Source: JABDIP01 sp965227455
Lineage (GTDB): Bacteria; Pseudomonadota; Alphaproteobacteria; DSM-16000; Inquilinaceae
Length of the DNA stretch: 64,000 bases
Assembly: GCA_965227455.1 (NCBI GenBank)
Contig: OZ245752.1
Span: forward strand, 3,100,001-3,164,000
Reading direction: 5' to 3'
The translations under genes were made by a program, and so were the position numbers. The first letter of the stretch is position 1; every line of letters begins with the position of its first letter. Below the pieces are notes generated by a model that saw only the letters and a list, made by a program, of their open reading frames with translations, did no database searches and was not told where the DNA came from. Positions 27,691 through 37,030 of this stretch are shown in pieces.

Positions 27691-28927
27691 CGGCGATCCG
27701 CCGCTTCAACTCTTCCAGCAGGGCCGCCCGGTCGGCTTTGAAGTCGCCGGCGATCCAGTCTTCCTCGATCGCCTGCAGCAGGTCTCCCACCCCGGGGCCG
27801 GAGGCCATGCCGAGCGACAGGGCATCCCGCCCCTTCAGAGGGAATTCCGGCGGAGTCCAACCATCGGCCTGGCTGGCCAGCGCCTTCAAGCGGTCATCCC
27901 CCGGGGCCGCAGCACGGGCCAACAAAATCTCGTCACGAGCAAGGGCGCTCCCGAGCCGATAGACCACCTCGCGTAAAGCCTGGGGCGCCATCGCCGGATC
28001 GATCCGGTCTCCCCGGCCAGACAGAGCGACGAGGCGCTCGCGCTCGGCCCGGGATGTCTTCAGCCGTTCCGCGAGGCGGGCTGCGCCGTCGGGCCCGACT
28101 GTGAGCAGGGCCGCGAGCCGCCGGACGGGGTCCGCATCGGCCTCGACGGATACCAGCCCCGCCAGCCGGTCCACATCGCCGGGTTCGCCGATCGTGTTGG
28201 CCGAAACTCCCGTGTCGATCATCAGCCGCCAGGCGGGCAGCGGGTTCGGGGTCGCCAGCAGCTTGAGGACCTCGACGCGGACCCGCTCCCCGGACAGCGT
28301 GTCGATCCGGCCGGCCATGCCGCGGCAGGCCTCCAGCGCCGCAGCGTCCGGCGGCGGTGTGCCGAGCTGGGCGTAGAAGCGGAAGAAGCGCAGCAGGCGC
28401 AGCACGTCCTCCTCGATCCGGCGGACCGGGTCGCCGACGAAGCGGACACGGCCGGCACGCGCATCCTCCACACCGCCAAAATAGTCGTAGACCCGGCCGC
28501 TCTGATCGGCCGACAGGGCGTTAACGGTGAAGTCCCGACGGGCCGCGTCCTCTTCCCAGTCTTCGGTGAACGCAACAACCGCATGCCGGCCGTCGGTCTC
28601 CACATCGCGGCGCAGGGTCGTCACCTCGAAGGGCCGGCCATCGGCCACAACGGTGACCGTGCCATGGTCGAGTCCGGTCGGAATCGCCTTCAGGCCGGAC
28701 GCCGAGACCGCATCGATCACGGCGTCCGGGAGCATCGGCGTGGCGATATCGATATCGGCGATCGGCCGCCCCATCAGCGTGTCGCGGACGCAGCCGCCGA
28801 CAAACCGGGCCGGCTGACCGCCTTCGGTCAGCGCCGCCAGCACCTTGCGGGTCGCCGGCGCGCGGACCCAGTCGGCGCTGGCGGGAAGTGTCTCCCGGCT
28901 GCCGTCCTTGACGCCGGTCACGAGCAA
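27683..28927 (-). CDS. CCA tRNA nucleotidyltransferase / poly(A) polymerase-type enzyme
   Basis: A 414-residue class II nucleotidyltransferase. The catalytic head has FVGGCVRDTLMGRPIADIDIA (DxD metal ligands near 58-60) and EEDAARRDFTVNALS. The RNA-binding helical domain follows (GDPVRRIEEDVLRLLRFFRF). Such enzymes add or repair the 3' CCA of tRNA. The tRNA genes in this window already encode CCA, so here the role would be repair. The start is unclear: the frame opens at TTG 28927, and nearby GTG codons are alternatives. The gene follows the Nudix gene by about 28 bp. Confidence 0.9.
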   Translation of the reverse strand: MLVTGVKDGSRETLPASADWVRAPATRKVLAALTEGGQPARFVGGCVRDTLMGRPIADIDIATPMLPDAVIDAVSASGLKAIPTGLDHGTVTVVADGRPFEVTTLRRDVETDGRHAVVAFTEDWEEDAARRDFTVNALSADQSGRVYDYFGGVEDARAGRVRFVGDPVRRIEEDVLRLLRFFRFYAQLGTPPPDAAALEACRGMAGRIDTLSGERVRVEVLKLLATPNPLPAWRLMIDTGVSANTIGEPGDVDRLAGLVSVEADADPVRRLAALLTVGPDGAARLAERLKTSRAERERLVALSGRGDRIDPAMAPQALREVVYRLGSALARDEILLARAAAPGDDRLKALASQADGWTPPEFPLKGRDALSLGMASGPGVGDLLQAIEEDWIAGDFKADRAALLEELKRRIAAS

Positions 28928-28955
28928 CGGCCGGTCATTGTTGCAGCGGCAACCA

Positions 28956-29615
28956 TCATGCCGCGCCCGTGAGCGCCTCGCAGAGGTTCAGCAGCATGCC
29001 GGCGGTCGCGCCCCAGATGTACCGATCCTCGAACGGGTACACGTAGAAATACCGTTCCCGGCCCTGGAACATCCGGCTGTGCCGCTTGGGATGGGTCGGG
29101 TCCAGGATGACCGAGAGCGGCACTTCAAACACATCCGCCACCTCGTTGGCATCGGGCCTGAGGGTGAAGGGTGGGCGCACCAGGCCGACCACCGGCTCGA
29201 CCTGGAACCCGGTCCGCGTGACATAGGTATCGAGACGGCCGATCACGTCGATGCGGTCCGGCGGCAGGCCGATCTCCTCCTGGGTCTCGCGCAGCGCGGC
29301 GGCGATCTCGTCCCGGTCCTCCGGCTCGACGCCGCCGCCAGGGAAACTGACCTGGCCGGCATGGGAGGCGAGGTGCGCGGTGCGCTCGGTCAGCAGCACC
29401 GTCAACTCCGGCTCGCGTTCGACCAGCGGTACCAGGACCGCCGCTGGACGCAGCTCGGCCGGCGGATTCATCCCGGGATTGAGATCGTGATCGCCGCGCA
29501 CCCGGCGTCGCGACGCCGACGGCATGGCGGCAAAGCGCGGCAGCCGTCGCCGCAGTTCGGCCCGGTCCAGCTCTAAGTGTCCTGATCGAGAGGGAAGAAT
29601 GTTCCGTTGCTCCAT
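28956..29615 (-). CDS. Nudix hydrolase, CoA pyrophosphatase (NudL) type
   Basis: A 219-residue Nudix protein. The CoA-pyrophosphatase signature LLTERTAHLASHAGQVSFPG (residues 75-93) leads into the Nudix box, which ends RETQEEIGL (109-117). It would cleave CoA to phosphopantetheine and 3',5'-ADP. The ATG at 29615 overlaps the end of the DUF1285 gene by 43 bp, and no shorter start looks better. It is the middle gene of the minus-strand trio DUF1285 / Nudix / CCA-type enzyme. Confidence 0.9.
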   Translation of the reverse strand: MEQRNILPSRSGHLELDRAELRRRLPRFAAMPSASRRRVRGDHDLNPGMNPPAELRPAAVLVPLVEREPELTVLLTERTAHLASHAGQVSFPGGGVEPEDRDEIAAALRETQEEIGLPPDRIDVIGRLDTYVTRTGFQVEPVVGLVRPPFTLRPDANEVADVFEVPLSVILDPTHPKRHSRMFQGRERYFYVYPFEDRYIWGATAGMLLNLCEALTGAA

Positions 29616-30109
29616 ACACCCGTCCGGCCGTCCACCTCGCAGGCGATGTCGGCCAGCTCATAATAGACCGAGCGGACGATCAGCGCCTCCAATCCGGGAC
29701 GGACCAGGATATAGGGGCGCGGCGCGCCGGTTTCAGCGTCGAACGCGACTCGGATCGGATTGTCCGGCCCGGCATCGACGCGATGGTCGAGATTGGTGCG
29801 GAAACTCAAAACCGGGTTGCCGGCATCACCGGTCTCGACCAGTTCGACTGCCGTAAAGGGTGCATCGTCGACGGTGATGCGGCCGCGTTCGGCCGGCGTA
29901 GTCAGCCAGTACTGGCCGGCCTCGTCCCGGCTCAGCACCGTCGCGAACAGCTTCGCAAGGGCCAGCCGCTCGATCGGCGTCCCCTGGTAGAACCAGGTGC
30001 CGTCGGATGCAATCCGGATGTCGTAATCGCAGGGTTCGACGGCCGGCGACCGTCTGGCCCGCTTCAATTTTTCGTCGATCGACGGGTCGCCATTACCCAT
30101 TTTCGCCAT
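29573..30109 (-). CDS. DUF1285-family protein
   Basis: About 178 residues from ATG 30107-30109 (MAKMGNGDPSIDEKLKRARR). Family landmarks are YDIRIASDGTWFYQGTPIER, RDEAGQYWLTTPAERGRITV and the C-terminal YELADIACEVDGRTGVWSNG. Known structures show a small alpha/beta protein of unknown function. The group DUF1285 / Nudix / CCA-type is common in alphaproteobacteria. It diverges from the MoxR operon, with 41 bp between starts, so the promoters must overlap. Confidence 0.88.
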   Translation of the reverse strand: MAKMGNGDPSIDEKLKRARRSPAVEPCDYDIRIASDGTWFYQGTPIERLALAKLFATVLSRDEAGQYWLTTPAERGRITVDDAPFTAVELVETGDAGNPVLSFRTNLDHRVDAGPDNPIRVAFDAETGAPRPYILVRPGLEALIVRSVYYELADIACEVDGRTGVWSNGTFFPLDQDT

Positions 30110-30150
30110 ACTCTCCAAGTACCGAGGACAGAGGTAATCGGAGACCCCCC

Positions 30151-31182
30151 TTGACCGACATCGACACCACTGCGCCGAACGCCGCGGCCGCGTCAAATGC
30201 CGCCCCAGCCGAACTGACCGCCGAAGTCGAAAAGCTCGGCGAGAAGCTCTCCAAGGTACGAACCACCATTGGCCGCATCATCTTCGGCCAACAGGACGTC
30301 GTCGACCAGACCCTGATCACCCTGTTGGCCGGCGGGCATGTCCTGCTGATCGGCGTGCCAGGCCTGGCGAAGACGCGCCTTGTCGAGACGCTGGGAACGG
30401 TGCTCGGTCTCGAGGACCGTCGCATCCAGTGCACACCGGATCTGATGCCCGCCGATATCCTGGGCTCGGAGATCCTGGAAGAGGGTGAAAACGGGCGGCG
30501 CGCCTTCCGTTTCATCCCCGGTCCGGTGTTCTGCCAATTGCTGATGGCCGACGAGATCAACCGCGCCAGCCCGCGAACCCAATCCGCGCTGCTGCAGGCG
30601 ATGCAGGAACATAGAGTCTCCGTCGCCGGCCATTATCACGACCTGCCCAAGCCGTTCCATGTGCTGGCCACCCAGAACCCGCTGGAGCAGGAAGGCACCT
30701 ATCCGCTGCCGGAAGCCCAGCTCGACCGCTTCCTGATGCAGATCGATGTCGGCTATCCCGACGAGGAGGCCGAGCGGCGCATGCTGATCGCCACCACCGG
30801 CGCGCATCAGGACAGCGTGTCGGCGGTCCTGACGCCAGAAGACCTGCAGGCCGCCCAGATCCTGGTCCGGCGCGTGCCGGTCGGCGACAGCGTGGTCAAT
30901 GCGATCCTGAACCTGGTCCGCAACGGTCGCCCCGACAGCACCGATGTGCCGGAGGTCCAGCACCATGTGGCCTGGGGCCCCGGCCCCCGCGCCAGCCAGG
31001 CGCTGATGCTGGCCAGCCGCGCCCGGGCCCTTTTGGAAGGCCGTCTGGCACCGTCCGTCGACGACGTGCTGGCGCTTGCGGAACCGGTGCTTAAGCATCG
31101 GATGGCATTGAATTTCTCGGCGCGGGCGGATGGTGTTACAATCGAAGATGTGATCCGTCGATTGACAGCTCCAATGGCCTGA
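30151..31182 (+). CDS. MoxR-family AAA+ ATPase
   Basis: 343 residues from TTG 30151, which has GGAG 8 nt upstream; no in-frame ATG is better. Walker A is GVPGLAKT (68-75) and Walker B is MADEIN; the sensor region is LATQNPLEQEGTYPLPEAQL, the MoxR signature. MoxR ATPases act as chaperones that mature or insert partner proteins, often von Willebrand factor A proteins encoded next to them. Here the partners would be the DUF58 and DUF4159 proteins downstream. Upstream extension to 30007 is antisense to DUF1285 and improbable. Confidence 0.93.
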   Translation: MTDIDTTAPNAAAASNAAPAELTAEVEKLGEKLSKVRTTIGRIIFGQQDVVDQTLITLLAGGHVLLIGVPGLAKTRLVETLGTVLGLEDRRIQCTPDLMPADILGSEILEEGENGRRAFRFIPGPVFCQLLMADEINRASPRTQSALLQAMQEHRVSVAGHYHDLPKPFHVLATQNPLEQEGTYPLPEAQLDRFLMQIDVGYPDEEAERRMLIATTGAHQDSVSAVLTPEDLQAAQILVRRVPVGDSVVNAILNLVRNGRPDSTDVPEVQHHVAWGPGPRASQALMLASRARALLEGRLAPSVDDVLALAEPVLKHRMALNFSARADGVTIEDVIRRLTAPMA

Positions 31183-31198
31183 GGACGCTCCGCGCCCC

Positions 31199-32128
31199 AT
31201 GGCCCAGAATCCCTCCAATACGCGCCAGCGTGCCGAGTCGCTGGTCGCCACGGTGCCGCCATTGCTGGTGGCGGCGGAACGTGTCGCCTCCACCGTAGCG
31301 CAGGGTGTCCATGGACGCCGACGGGTCGGCATTGGCGAAAGCTTCTGGCAGTTCCGGCAGTATCAGCCCGGCGACCCGATCCAGCGCATCGACTGGCGCC
31401 AGACCGCCAAGTCGCAAGCGGTCTATATCCGCGAACTGGAGTGGGAGGCGGCCCAGACGGTCTGGCTGTGGCGCGATTCCTCGCCGTCGATGGATTACCG
31501 CTCCGGGCGCGAGTTGCCCAGCAAGCGGGAACGGGCCGAGTTGCTGCTGCTGGCCTTGGCAATCCTGCTGAGCCGCGGCGGAGAGCGCCTGGCCATGCTG
31601 GGCGGTGGCCATGCCGCCTCCACCGGCCAGACTGCCGTCAACCGGATCGTCGAGGCCATCACCGTGGCGTCCGAGGACACGCCGAAGGACTCCGACGGGC
31701 TGCCCGGCGATGCCCATATTCCGCGCCACGCGGAACTGGTGATCCTGGGCGACCTGCTGAGCCCGCTCACCGAGATCGACAAGGTGGTCGCCAAATACGC
31801 CAACCGCGGCGTTCGCGGCCATATGGTGCAGATCCTCGACCCGGCCGAGGCCACCCTGCCGTTTGGCGGCCGGGTGCGCTTCGAAGGCATGGAGGGCGAG
31901 CAGGACACCTTGATCCCCCGGGTCGAGTCGGTTCGCGACGCCTATCTGGACCGGCTGTCCGCACAGCAGGATGGGCTGCAGGCGCTGTGCCGCAGCGCCG
32001 GCTGGAGCTGGGCGGTCCACCGTACCGACCGTCCGCCGCAGACCGCCCTGCTGACCCTGTTCGCGGCCCTGTCGCAGGATCCGCTTGACTTGCCGCCCGC
32101 CGCCCGTGCGGCGGAGTCGGCTGCGTGA
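31199..32128 (+). CDS. DUF58-family protein (VWA-like, MoxR partner)
   Basis: 309 residues. The DUF58 signature YQPGDPIQRIDWRQTAKSQA is followed by an RELEWEAAQTVWLWRDSSPS stretch that starts a von Willebrand factor A-like fold. An intact metal-site pattern is not obvious. It is the second gene of the MoxR operon, 16 bp after the ATPase. The family usually works with a MoxR chaperone and membrane-anchored VWA proteins in envelope stress or assembly. The detailed role is inference. Confidence 0.9.
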   Translation: MAQNPSNTRQRAESLVATVPPLLVAAERVASTVAQGVHGRRRVGIGESFWQFRQYQPGDPIQRIDWRQTAKSQAVYIRELEWEAAQTVWLWRDSSPSMDYRSGRELPSKRERAELLLLALAILLSRGGERLAMLGGGHAASTGQTAVNRIVEAITVASEDTPKDSDGLPGDAHIPRHAELVILGDLLSPLTEIDKVVAKYANRGVRGHMVQILDPAEATLPFGGRVRFEGMEGEQDTLIPRVESVRDAYLDRLSAQQDGLQALCRSAGWSWAVHRTDRPPQTALLTLFAALSQDPLDLPPAARAAESAA

Positions 32129-32135
32129 GGCGCCC

Positions 32136-34889
32136 ATGCTGACGCTCGGTCCCCTGGTTTTCACCACGCCCTGGATCCTGCTGGCGCTCGGCGTCTTGCC
32201 GCTGATCTACTGGCTGCTGCGGGTCACACCGCCGGCGCCCCGGCTGCAGCGGTTCCCGGCGATCCGCCTGCTCTACGATCTGGTGGCGCAAGAGGAAACG
32301 CCGGAACGCACCCCCTGGTGGCTGCTGCTGATGCGCCTGGCGCTGGCCGCAATCGTCATCCTGGCCCTGGCCCGCCCGCTGCTGAATCCCGGCGCCGATC
32401 TTCCGGGCAGCGGCCCGGTGATGCTGGTCGTCGACAATGGCTGGGCCGCGGCGCGCGACTGGCCGGCCCGACAGCGCCAGATGTCGGCGGTTATCGACCG
32501 GGCGGAACGCGAGGACCGCCGGCTGATCGTCCTGACCACGGCGGCGCGCTCGCCGAACGAGGCGCCGGAGCCGACCGGCCTGTTGCGCCCGGCGGAGGCG
32601 CGCGGCCTGGCCGAAAGCCTGACGCCGGTCCCATGGGCCACCGATCGCGAGGCGGCGCTCGAGGCCGTACGGGACCTTCAGGTCGAAGGATCGGCGCATG
32701 TGGTCTGGCTCACCGACGGGCTGGGCGATCCCGCCGTCGTTCCGCTGGCCGAGCGCCTGCAGCGGTTGGGCAGTGCCGAGGCGGTGATCCCCGAGCGCGG
32801 GAATTCGCCCCATTTGCTGGAGCCCCCGGCCACCGCGGGCTCCGATCTGGTGGCGCGGATCCGCCGGGTGCATGGCGCGGACGGTGCCGGCGATCAGGTC
32901 TGGCTGCGGGTCATCGCCACCGACGGCCGGCTGCTGAGCCGCCAGCAGGTGACATTCGAAAGCGGAGAAACCGTCGCCGAGGCGCGGGTCGAGTTGCCGG
33001 TCGAGCTACGCAACGAGGCGATCCGGATGGAGATCGAGGGCGAAACCACGGCCGGCGCCGTCGTGCTGCTGGACGAACGCTGGCGCCGGCGGCCGGTGGG
33101 CCTGATCACCGGCGGACTGGTCAACACCGCCCAGCCCCTGCTGACCGACACCCACTACCTGACCCAGGCGCTGGACCCGTACAGCGAGGTGCGCCGTGGC
33201 GATGCGGCCGAGCTCCTGGAAAGCGGCATCGCGGTCCTGATCCTGCCCGATGCGGGCGCCCTGACCGATCAGGAATCCGAGGCGGTGGAACGCTGGATCG
33301 GCGCCGGCGGCGTGCTGGTGCGCTTTGCCGGCCCCCTGCTGGCCGCCAATCCCGATCCGCTGGTGCCGGTGCGCCTGCGCAATGGCGACCGCATCCTGAC
33401 CGGCACCCTGAGCTGGACCGAACCCATGCCCTTGGCGCCGTTCGAGGAGAACAGCCCGTTCTTCGGCCTGCCGGTGCCCGACGACGTCCTGATCGAGCGC
33501 CAGGTGCTGGCCGAACCGTCCCTCGATCTCGCCGGCAAGACCTGGGCGCGGCTGGGCGACGGCACCCCGCTGGTCACGGCCGACCGCATGGCCGGCAGCG
33601 ATGGCCGCGGCGGCTGGCTGGTGCTGGTGCACACCACGGCCGGGCCGGAATGGTCCAACCTGCCGCTGTCCGGGCTTTTCGTCGACATGCTGCGCCGGGT
33701 CGTCGCACTCAGCGAAGGGGTGCAGGGAGACGCCGGGAGCCAGAACCTGAAACCTCTGCAATTGCTGGACGGGCTGGGCCGGCTGGTGACGCCGTCGGCG
33801 ACCGCCGTTCCGATCAATGCCGCGAACGTGCCCGAGACTCCCGTGAGTCCTGAGCACCCGCCTGGGTTCTATGGCACCGAGGAATCCCGCCGGGCCCTCA
33901 ATCTCGGCGACTCCGTCGAAGACCTCGCGCCCATTGACGACCTGCCGAACGGCGTTGCCGTGGCCGGCTATGCGCCACGCGGCGAGGTCGACCTGATGCC
34001 GCTGCTGCTGGCCCTGGCGCTGGCCTTCACCGCGATCGACATGATCATTGCCCTGGTCCTGCGCGGCCTGCTGCGCATTGCGCCGAGACGGGCCGCGGCC
34101 GGAATGGCGACGGTGTTGCTGGCGGCCGGTATCGGCATCGCCATTTCCGTCTCCGACGCACAGGCCCAGGACGACGAGGCCATGTTCCTGCAGGCGGCCA
34201 ACGGCACCTATCTCGCCTATGTGCGGGTCGGCATTCCCGAGATCGACGAGGTCAGCCAAGCCGGGCTGGATGGGCTGAGCGCCGTGCTGTTCGCCCGTAC
34301 GGCGGTGGAATCCGACGGCGCGATCGGGGTCGATGTCGCAGTAGACGAGCTGGCGTTCTTCCCGCTGCTCTACTGGCCGGTGGTGCCCGAGCAGCGACCG
34401 CTCTCCGACGCCACCATCGCCCGGCTGAACGACTATCTGCGCAATGGCGGCACGATACTGTTCGACACCCGAGACCAGGCCCTAGGCGGCGGCGGAACCG
34501 GCCCCGGGGCCCAGCGGCTGCGGCTGCTGACCGAGGGCATGGATATTCCGCCGCTGGCGCCGGTGCCGCCCGACCATGTGCTGACCAAGGCCTTCTACCT
34601 GATGCAGGACTTCCCCGGCCGCTATGCCGGCGGAGAGCTGTGGGTCGAGAACGCCGAGGAGCACATCAATGACGGTGTCTCGTCGGTCATCATCGGCGCC
34701 AATGACTGGGCCAGCGCCTGGGCCGTTGGCGGCAACGGCACGCCCTTGTTCCCGGTGGTGCCGGGCGGCGAGCAGCAGCGTGAGATGGCCTACCGCTTCG
34801 GCGTCAATCTGGTGATGTACGCGCTGACCGGCAATTACAAGGCCGACCAGGTGCATGTGCCGGCAATCCTGGAGCGGCTCGGACAATGA
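32136..34889 (+). CDS. Membrane protein with BatA N-terminal and DUF4159 domains
   Basis: 917 residues from ATG 32136. The N-terminus carries the BatA-type double helix segment (about 8-28 and 63-82, PWWLLLMRLALAAIVILALA), followed by a VWA-like soluble part. A further membrane helix pair near 615-670 precedes the C-terminal DUF4159 domain (about 685-917). That domain has ANGTYLAYVRVGIPEIDEV and the glutamine-amidotransferase-like fragment LNDYLRNGGTILFDTRDQAL. Its stop overlaps the next start (ATGA). It is a core member of the MoxR/DUF58 operon and probably sits in the inner membrane facing the periplasm. Confidence 0.9.
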   Translation: MLTLGPLVFTTPWILLALGVLPLIYWLLRVTPPAPRLQRFPAIRLLYDLVAQEETPERTPWWLLLMRLALAAIVILALARPLLNPGADLPGSGPVMLVVDNGWAAARDWPARQRQMSAVIDRAEREDRRLIVLTTAARSPNEAPEPTGLLRPAEARGLAESLTPVPWATDREAALEAVRDLQVEGSAHVVWLTDGLGDPAVVPLAERLQRLGSAEAVIPERGNSPHLLEPPATAGSDLVARIRRVHGADGAGDQVWLRVIATDGRLLSRQQVTFESGETVAEARVELPVELRNEAIRMEIEGETTAGAVVLLDERWRRRPVGLITGGLVNTAQPLLTDTHYLTQALDPYSEVRRGDAAELLESGIAVLILPDAGALTDQESEAVERWIGAGGVLVRFAGPLLAANPDPLVPVRLRNGDRILTGTLSWTEPMPLAPFEENSPFFGLPVPDDVLIERQVLAEPSLDLAGKTWARLGDGTPLVTADRMAGSDGRGGWLVLVHTTAGPEWSNLPLSGLFVDMLRRVVALSEGVQGDAGSQNLKPLQLLDGLGRLVTPSATAVPINAANVPETPVSPEHPPGFYGTEESRRALNLGDSVEDLAPIDDLPNGVAVAGYAPRGEVDLMPLLLALALAFTAIDMIIALVLRGLLRIAPRRAAAGMATVLLAAGIGIAISVSDAQAQDDEAMFLQAANGTYLAYVRVGIPEIDEVSQAGLDGLSAVLFARTAVESDGAIGVDVAVDELAFFPLLYWPVVPEQRPLSDATIARLNDYLRNGGTILFDTRDQALGGGGTGPGAQRLRLLTEGMDIPPLAPVPPDHVLTKAFYLMQDFPGRYAGGELWVENAEEHINDGVSSVIIGANDWASAWAVGGNGTPLFPVVPGGEQQREMAYRFGVNLVMYALTGNYKADQVHVPAILERLGQ

Positions 34890-36997
34890 TCGAAACCGCC
34901 TCCGTCGCCATCGCGCCGATGCTGCCCTGGACCGTGCTGGGGCCGCTGTTCGCCATCGCATTCGCAATCGCACTGTACGGCGCAATCCGACGCGCCCGCG
35001 GCACCGGCCTGCGGGTCCTTGTCATGGCTGCCCTGGCGGCGGCACTGATCAACCCCTCCCTGGTCCAGGAAGAGCGCGAGCCGATCCCGGACGTGGCGGT
35101 GGTCATCGTGGACGAGTCCCCCAGTCAGGCGATCGGCAGCCGCGGCGGCCTCGCCGACCGGGCCCTGGACGAGATCGTCGCCAGCCTGTCCGAGATGGAG
35201 AACATCGACCTGCGGGTGGTGCGCACCGGCATCGACGCCAACCGGCGGCTGGGCGAGACCCGCCTGTTCGACGCGCTGGACGCGGCCTTGTCCGACGTAC
35301 CGCGCCGCCGCGTCGCCGGCACCATCCTGCTGACCGACGGCCAGGTGCATGACGTGCCCCAGGACACCCGCTCGCTGCAAGGCGGCGGCCCGATCCACAC
35401 GCTGCTGACCGGCGACCGGGACGAGGCGGACCGGCGGCTGGAGGTGGTCCAGGCCCCCGCTTTCGGGCTGGTCGGCCGCGAGATCACCACCACCATCCGG
35501 GTCGACGACCTGCCCGTGCGCGGCGGCAGCGGGCTGGTTACCGTGACAGCCAGCCAGGATGGCGGCGACCCGCATGCCTATCAGGTTCCGGTCGGACAGG
35601 ATTTCGAGCTCTCCTTCACCCTCGACCATGGCGGCGCCACGGTCATCGAGCTGGAGGTCACCCCGGCAGCCCAGGAACTGACCCTGTCCAACAATCGCGC
35701 CGCCCTTGTGGTCAATGGCGTGCGCGACCGTCTGCGGGTACTGCTGGTGTCCGGTGAGCCGCATCCCGGTGAGCGGACCTGGCGCAACATCCTGAAATCC
35801 GACCCCAGCGTCGATCTGGTGCATTTCACCATCCTGCGGCCGCCGGAGAAGCAGGACGGCACCCCGATCAGCGAGCTGTCGCTGATCTCCTTCCCGATCC
35901 GCGAGCTGTTCGAGCTCCGGCTGAACGAATTCGACCTGATCATCTTCGACCGCTATCGCCGCCGCGGCGTGCTACCAAACCTGTATCTCAGTAACATCGC
36001 CAGCTATGTGGAGGCCGGGGGCGCCTTCCTGGAGGCCAGCGGGCCGCAATTCGCCGCCGGATTCAGCCTGTACCGCACGCCGCTGGGCACGGTGCTGCCC
36101 GGCGAGCCGACCGGCCAGGTGATCGAGGAAGGCTATCAGCCGGCCGTCACCGGGCTTGGCCTGCGCCATCCGGTGACCGGCGATCTGGAGGACGCCTATG
36201 CGGAGATCCGCGGGCTCGGCCGGCGCGGCACCAGCACGACCGGGGTTCCAGGCTGGGGGCGCTGGTATCGCCAGGTCGACGTGGTCCCGACCAGCGGCTC
36301 GATCGTCATGGAGGGCGCGGCCGCCCGGCCGCTGCTAATCCTCGACCGGGTCGGCGAGGGCCGCGTGGCACAGCTGATGAGCGACCATATGTGGCTGTGG
36401 AGCCGCGGCTTCGACGGCGGCGGGCCGCAATCCGAGTTGCTGCGCCGGCTGGCCCATTGGCTGATGAAGGAGCCGGAGCTGGAGGAGGAAGACCTCCGCA
36501 CAGTGGTCGACGACCGGCATATCCGCATCGAGCGGCGCAGCCTGGAGCGCGATGGCGGCGAGTTGCAGATCACCACCCCGTCAGGCGACACCGAGACCCT
36601 GGCCCTGACCGACGAGGCGCCGGGCCGGGCGGTGGCCGACTATGTCGCCGACGAGCCGGGGCTGTTCCGGATCGAGGATGGCGAGCGCACCGCGCTTGCA
36701 GTGGTCGGCCGGCTGAACCCGCCGGAGCTCTTCGACATGCGCACCACCGAGGAGCATCTGGCCTCGGTCGCCGATGCCACCGGCGGCGGTATGGTGTGGC
36801 TGGCCGAGTCCGGCGTTCCGACCATCCGCCGGGTCGATCCCGAGCGCGACACCGCCGGGCGAAGCTGGATCGGCCTGCGCTCCAACGGCGACTATCTGGT
36901 GACCGGCGCCCGCGAGGCGTCGCTGCTGCCGGCCGCCCTGGTCCTGGCGCTGGCGGTCGGCGGGCTCATGGCCGCCTGGCGGCGCGAGGGCCGCTAG
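34886..36997 (+). CDS. Membrane protein of the MoxR operon (VWA / glutamine amidotransferase-like)
   Basis: A 703-residue protein. Two helices lie near the N-terminus (about 10-33 and 43-58) and one at the C-terminus (about 680-698, AALVLALAVGGLMAAW). Between them is a large periplasmic or cytoplasmic body. An early VWA-like stretch (DVAVVIVDESPSQAIG) and a class I glutamine-amidotransferase-like part (FDLIIFDRYRRRGVLPN, then YVEAGGAFLEASGPQF) are visible. Catalytic residues of an amidotransferase are not evident. It is coupled to the DUF4159 gene by a 4-bp overlap. Function is unknown. Confidence 0.82.
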   Translation: MIETASVAIAPMLPWTVLGPLFAIAFAIALYGAIRRARGTGLRVLVMAALAAALINPSLVQEEREPIPDVAVVIVDESPSQAIGSRGGLADRALDEIVASLSEMENIDLRVVRTGIDANRRLGETRLFDALDAALSDVPRRRVAGTILLTDGQVHDVPQDTRSLQGGGPIHTLLTGDRDEADRRLEVVQAPAFGLVGREITTTIRVDDLPVRGGSGLVTVTASQDGGDPHAYQVPVGQDFELSFTLDHGGATVIELEVTPAAQELTLSNNRAALVVNGVRDRLRVLLVSGEPHPGERTWRNILKSDPSVDLVHFTILRPPEKQDGTPISELSLISFPIRELFELRLNEFDLIIFDRYRRRGVLPNLYLSNIASYVEAGGAFLEASGPQFAAGFSLYRTPLGTVLPGEPTGQVIEEGYQPAVTGLGLRHPVTGDLEDAYAEIRGLGRRGTSTTGVPGWGRWYRQVDVVPTSGSIVMEGAAARPLLILDRVGEGRVAQLMSDHMWLWSRGFDGGGPQSELLRRLAHWLMKEPELEEEDLRTVVDDRHIRIERRSLERDGGELQITTPSGDTETLALTDEAPGRAVADYVADEPGLFRIEDGERTALAVVGRLNPPELFDMRTTEEHLASVADATGGGMVWLAESGVPTIRRVDPERDTAGRSWIGLRSNGDYLVTGAREASLLPAALVLALAVGGLMAAWRREGR

Positions 36998-37030
36998 CGG
37001 CACCGATCGCCGGTCGCGTATCATGCGGCC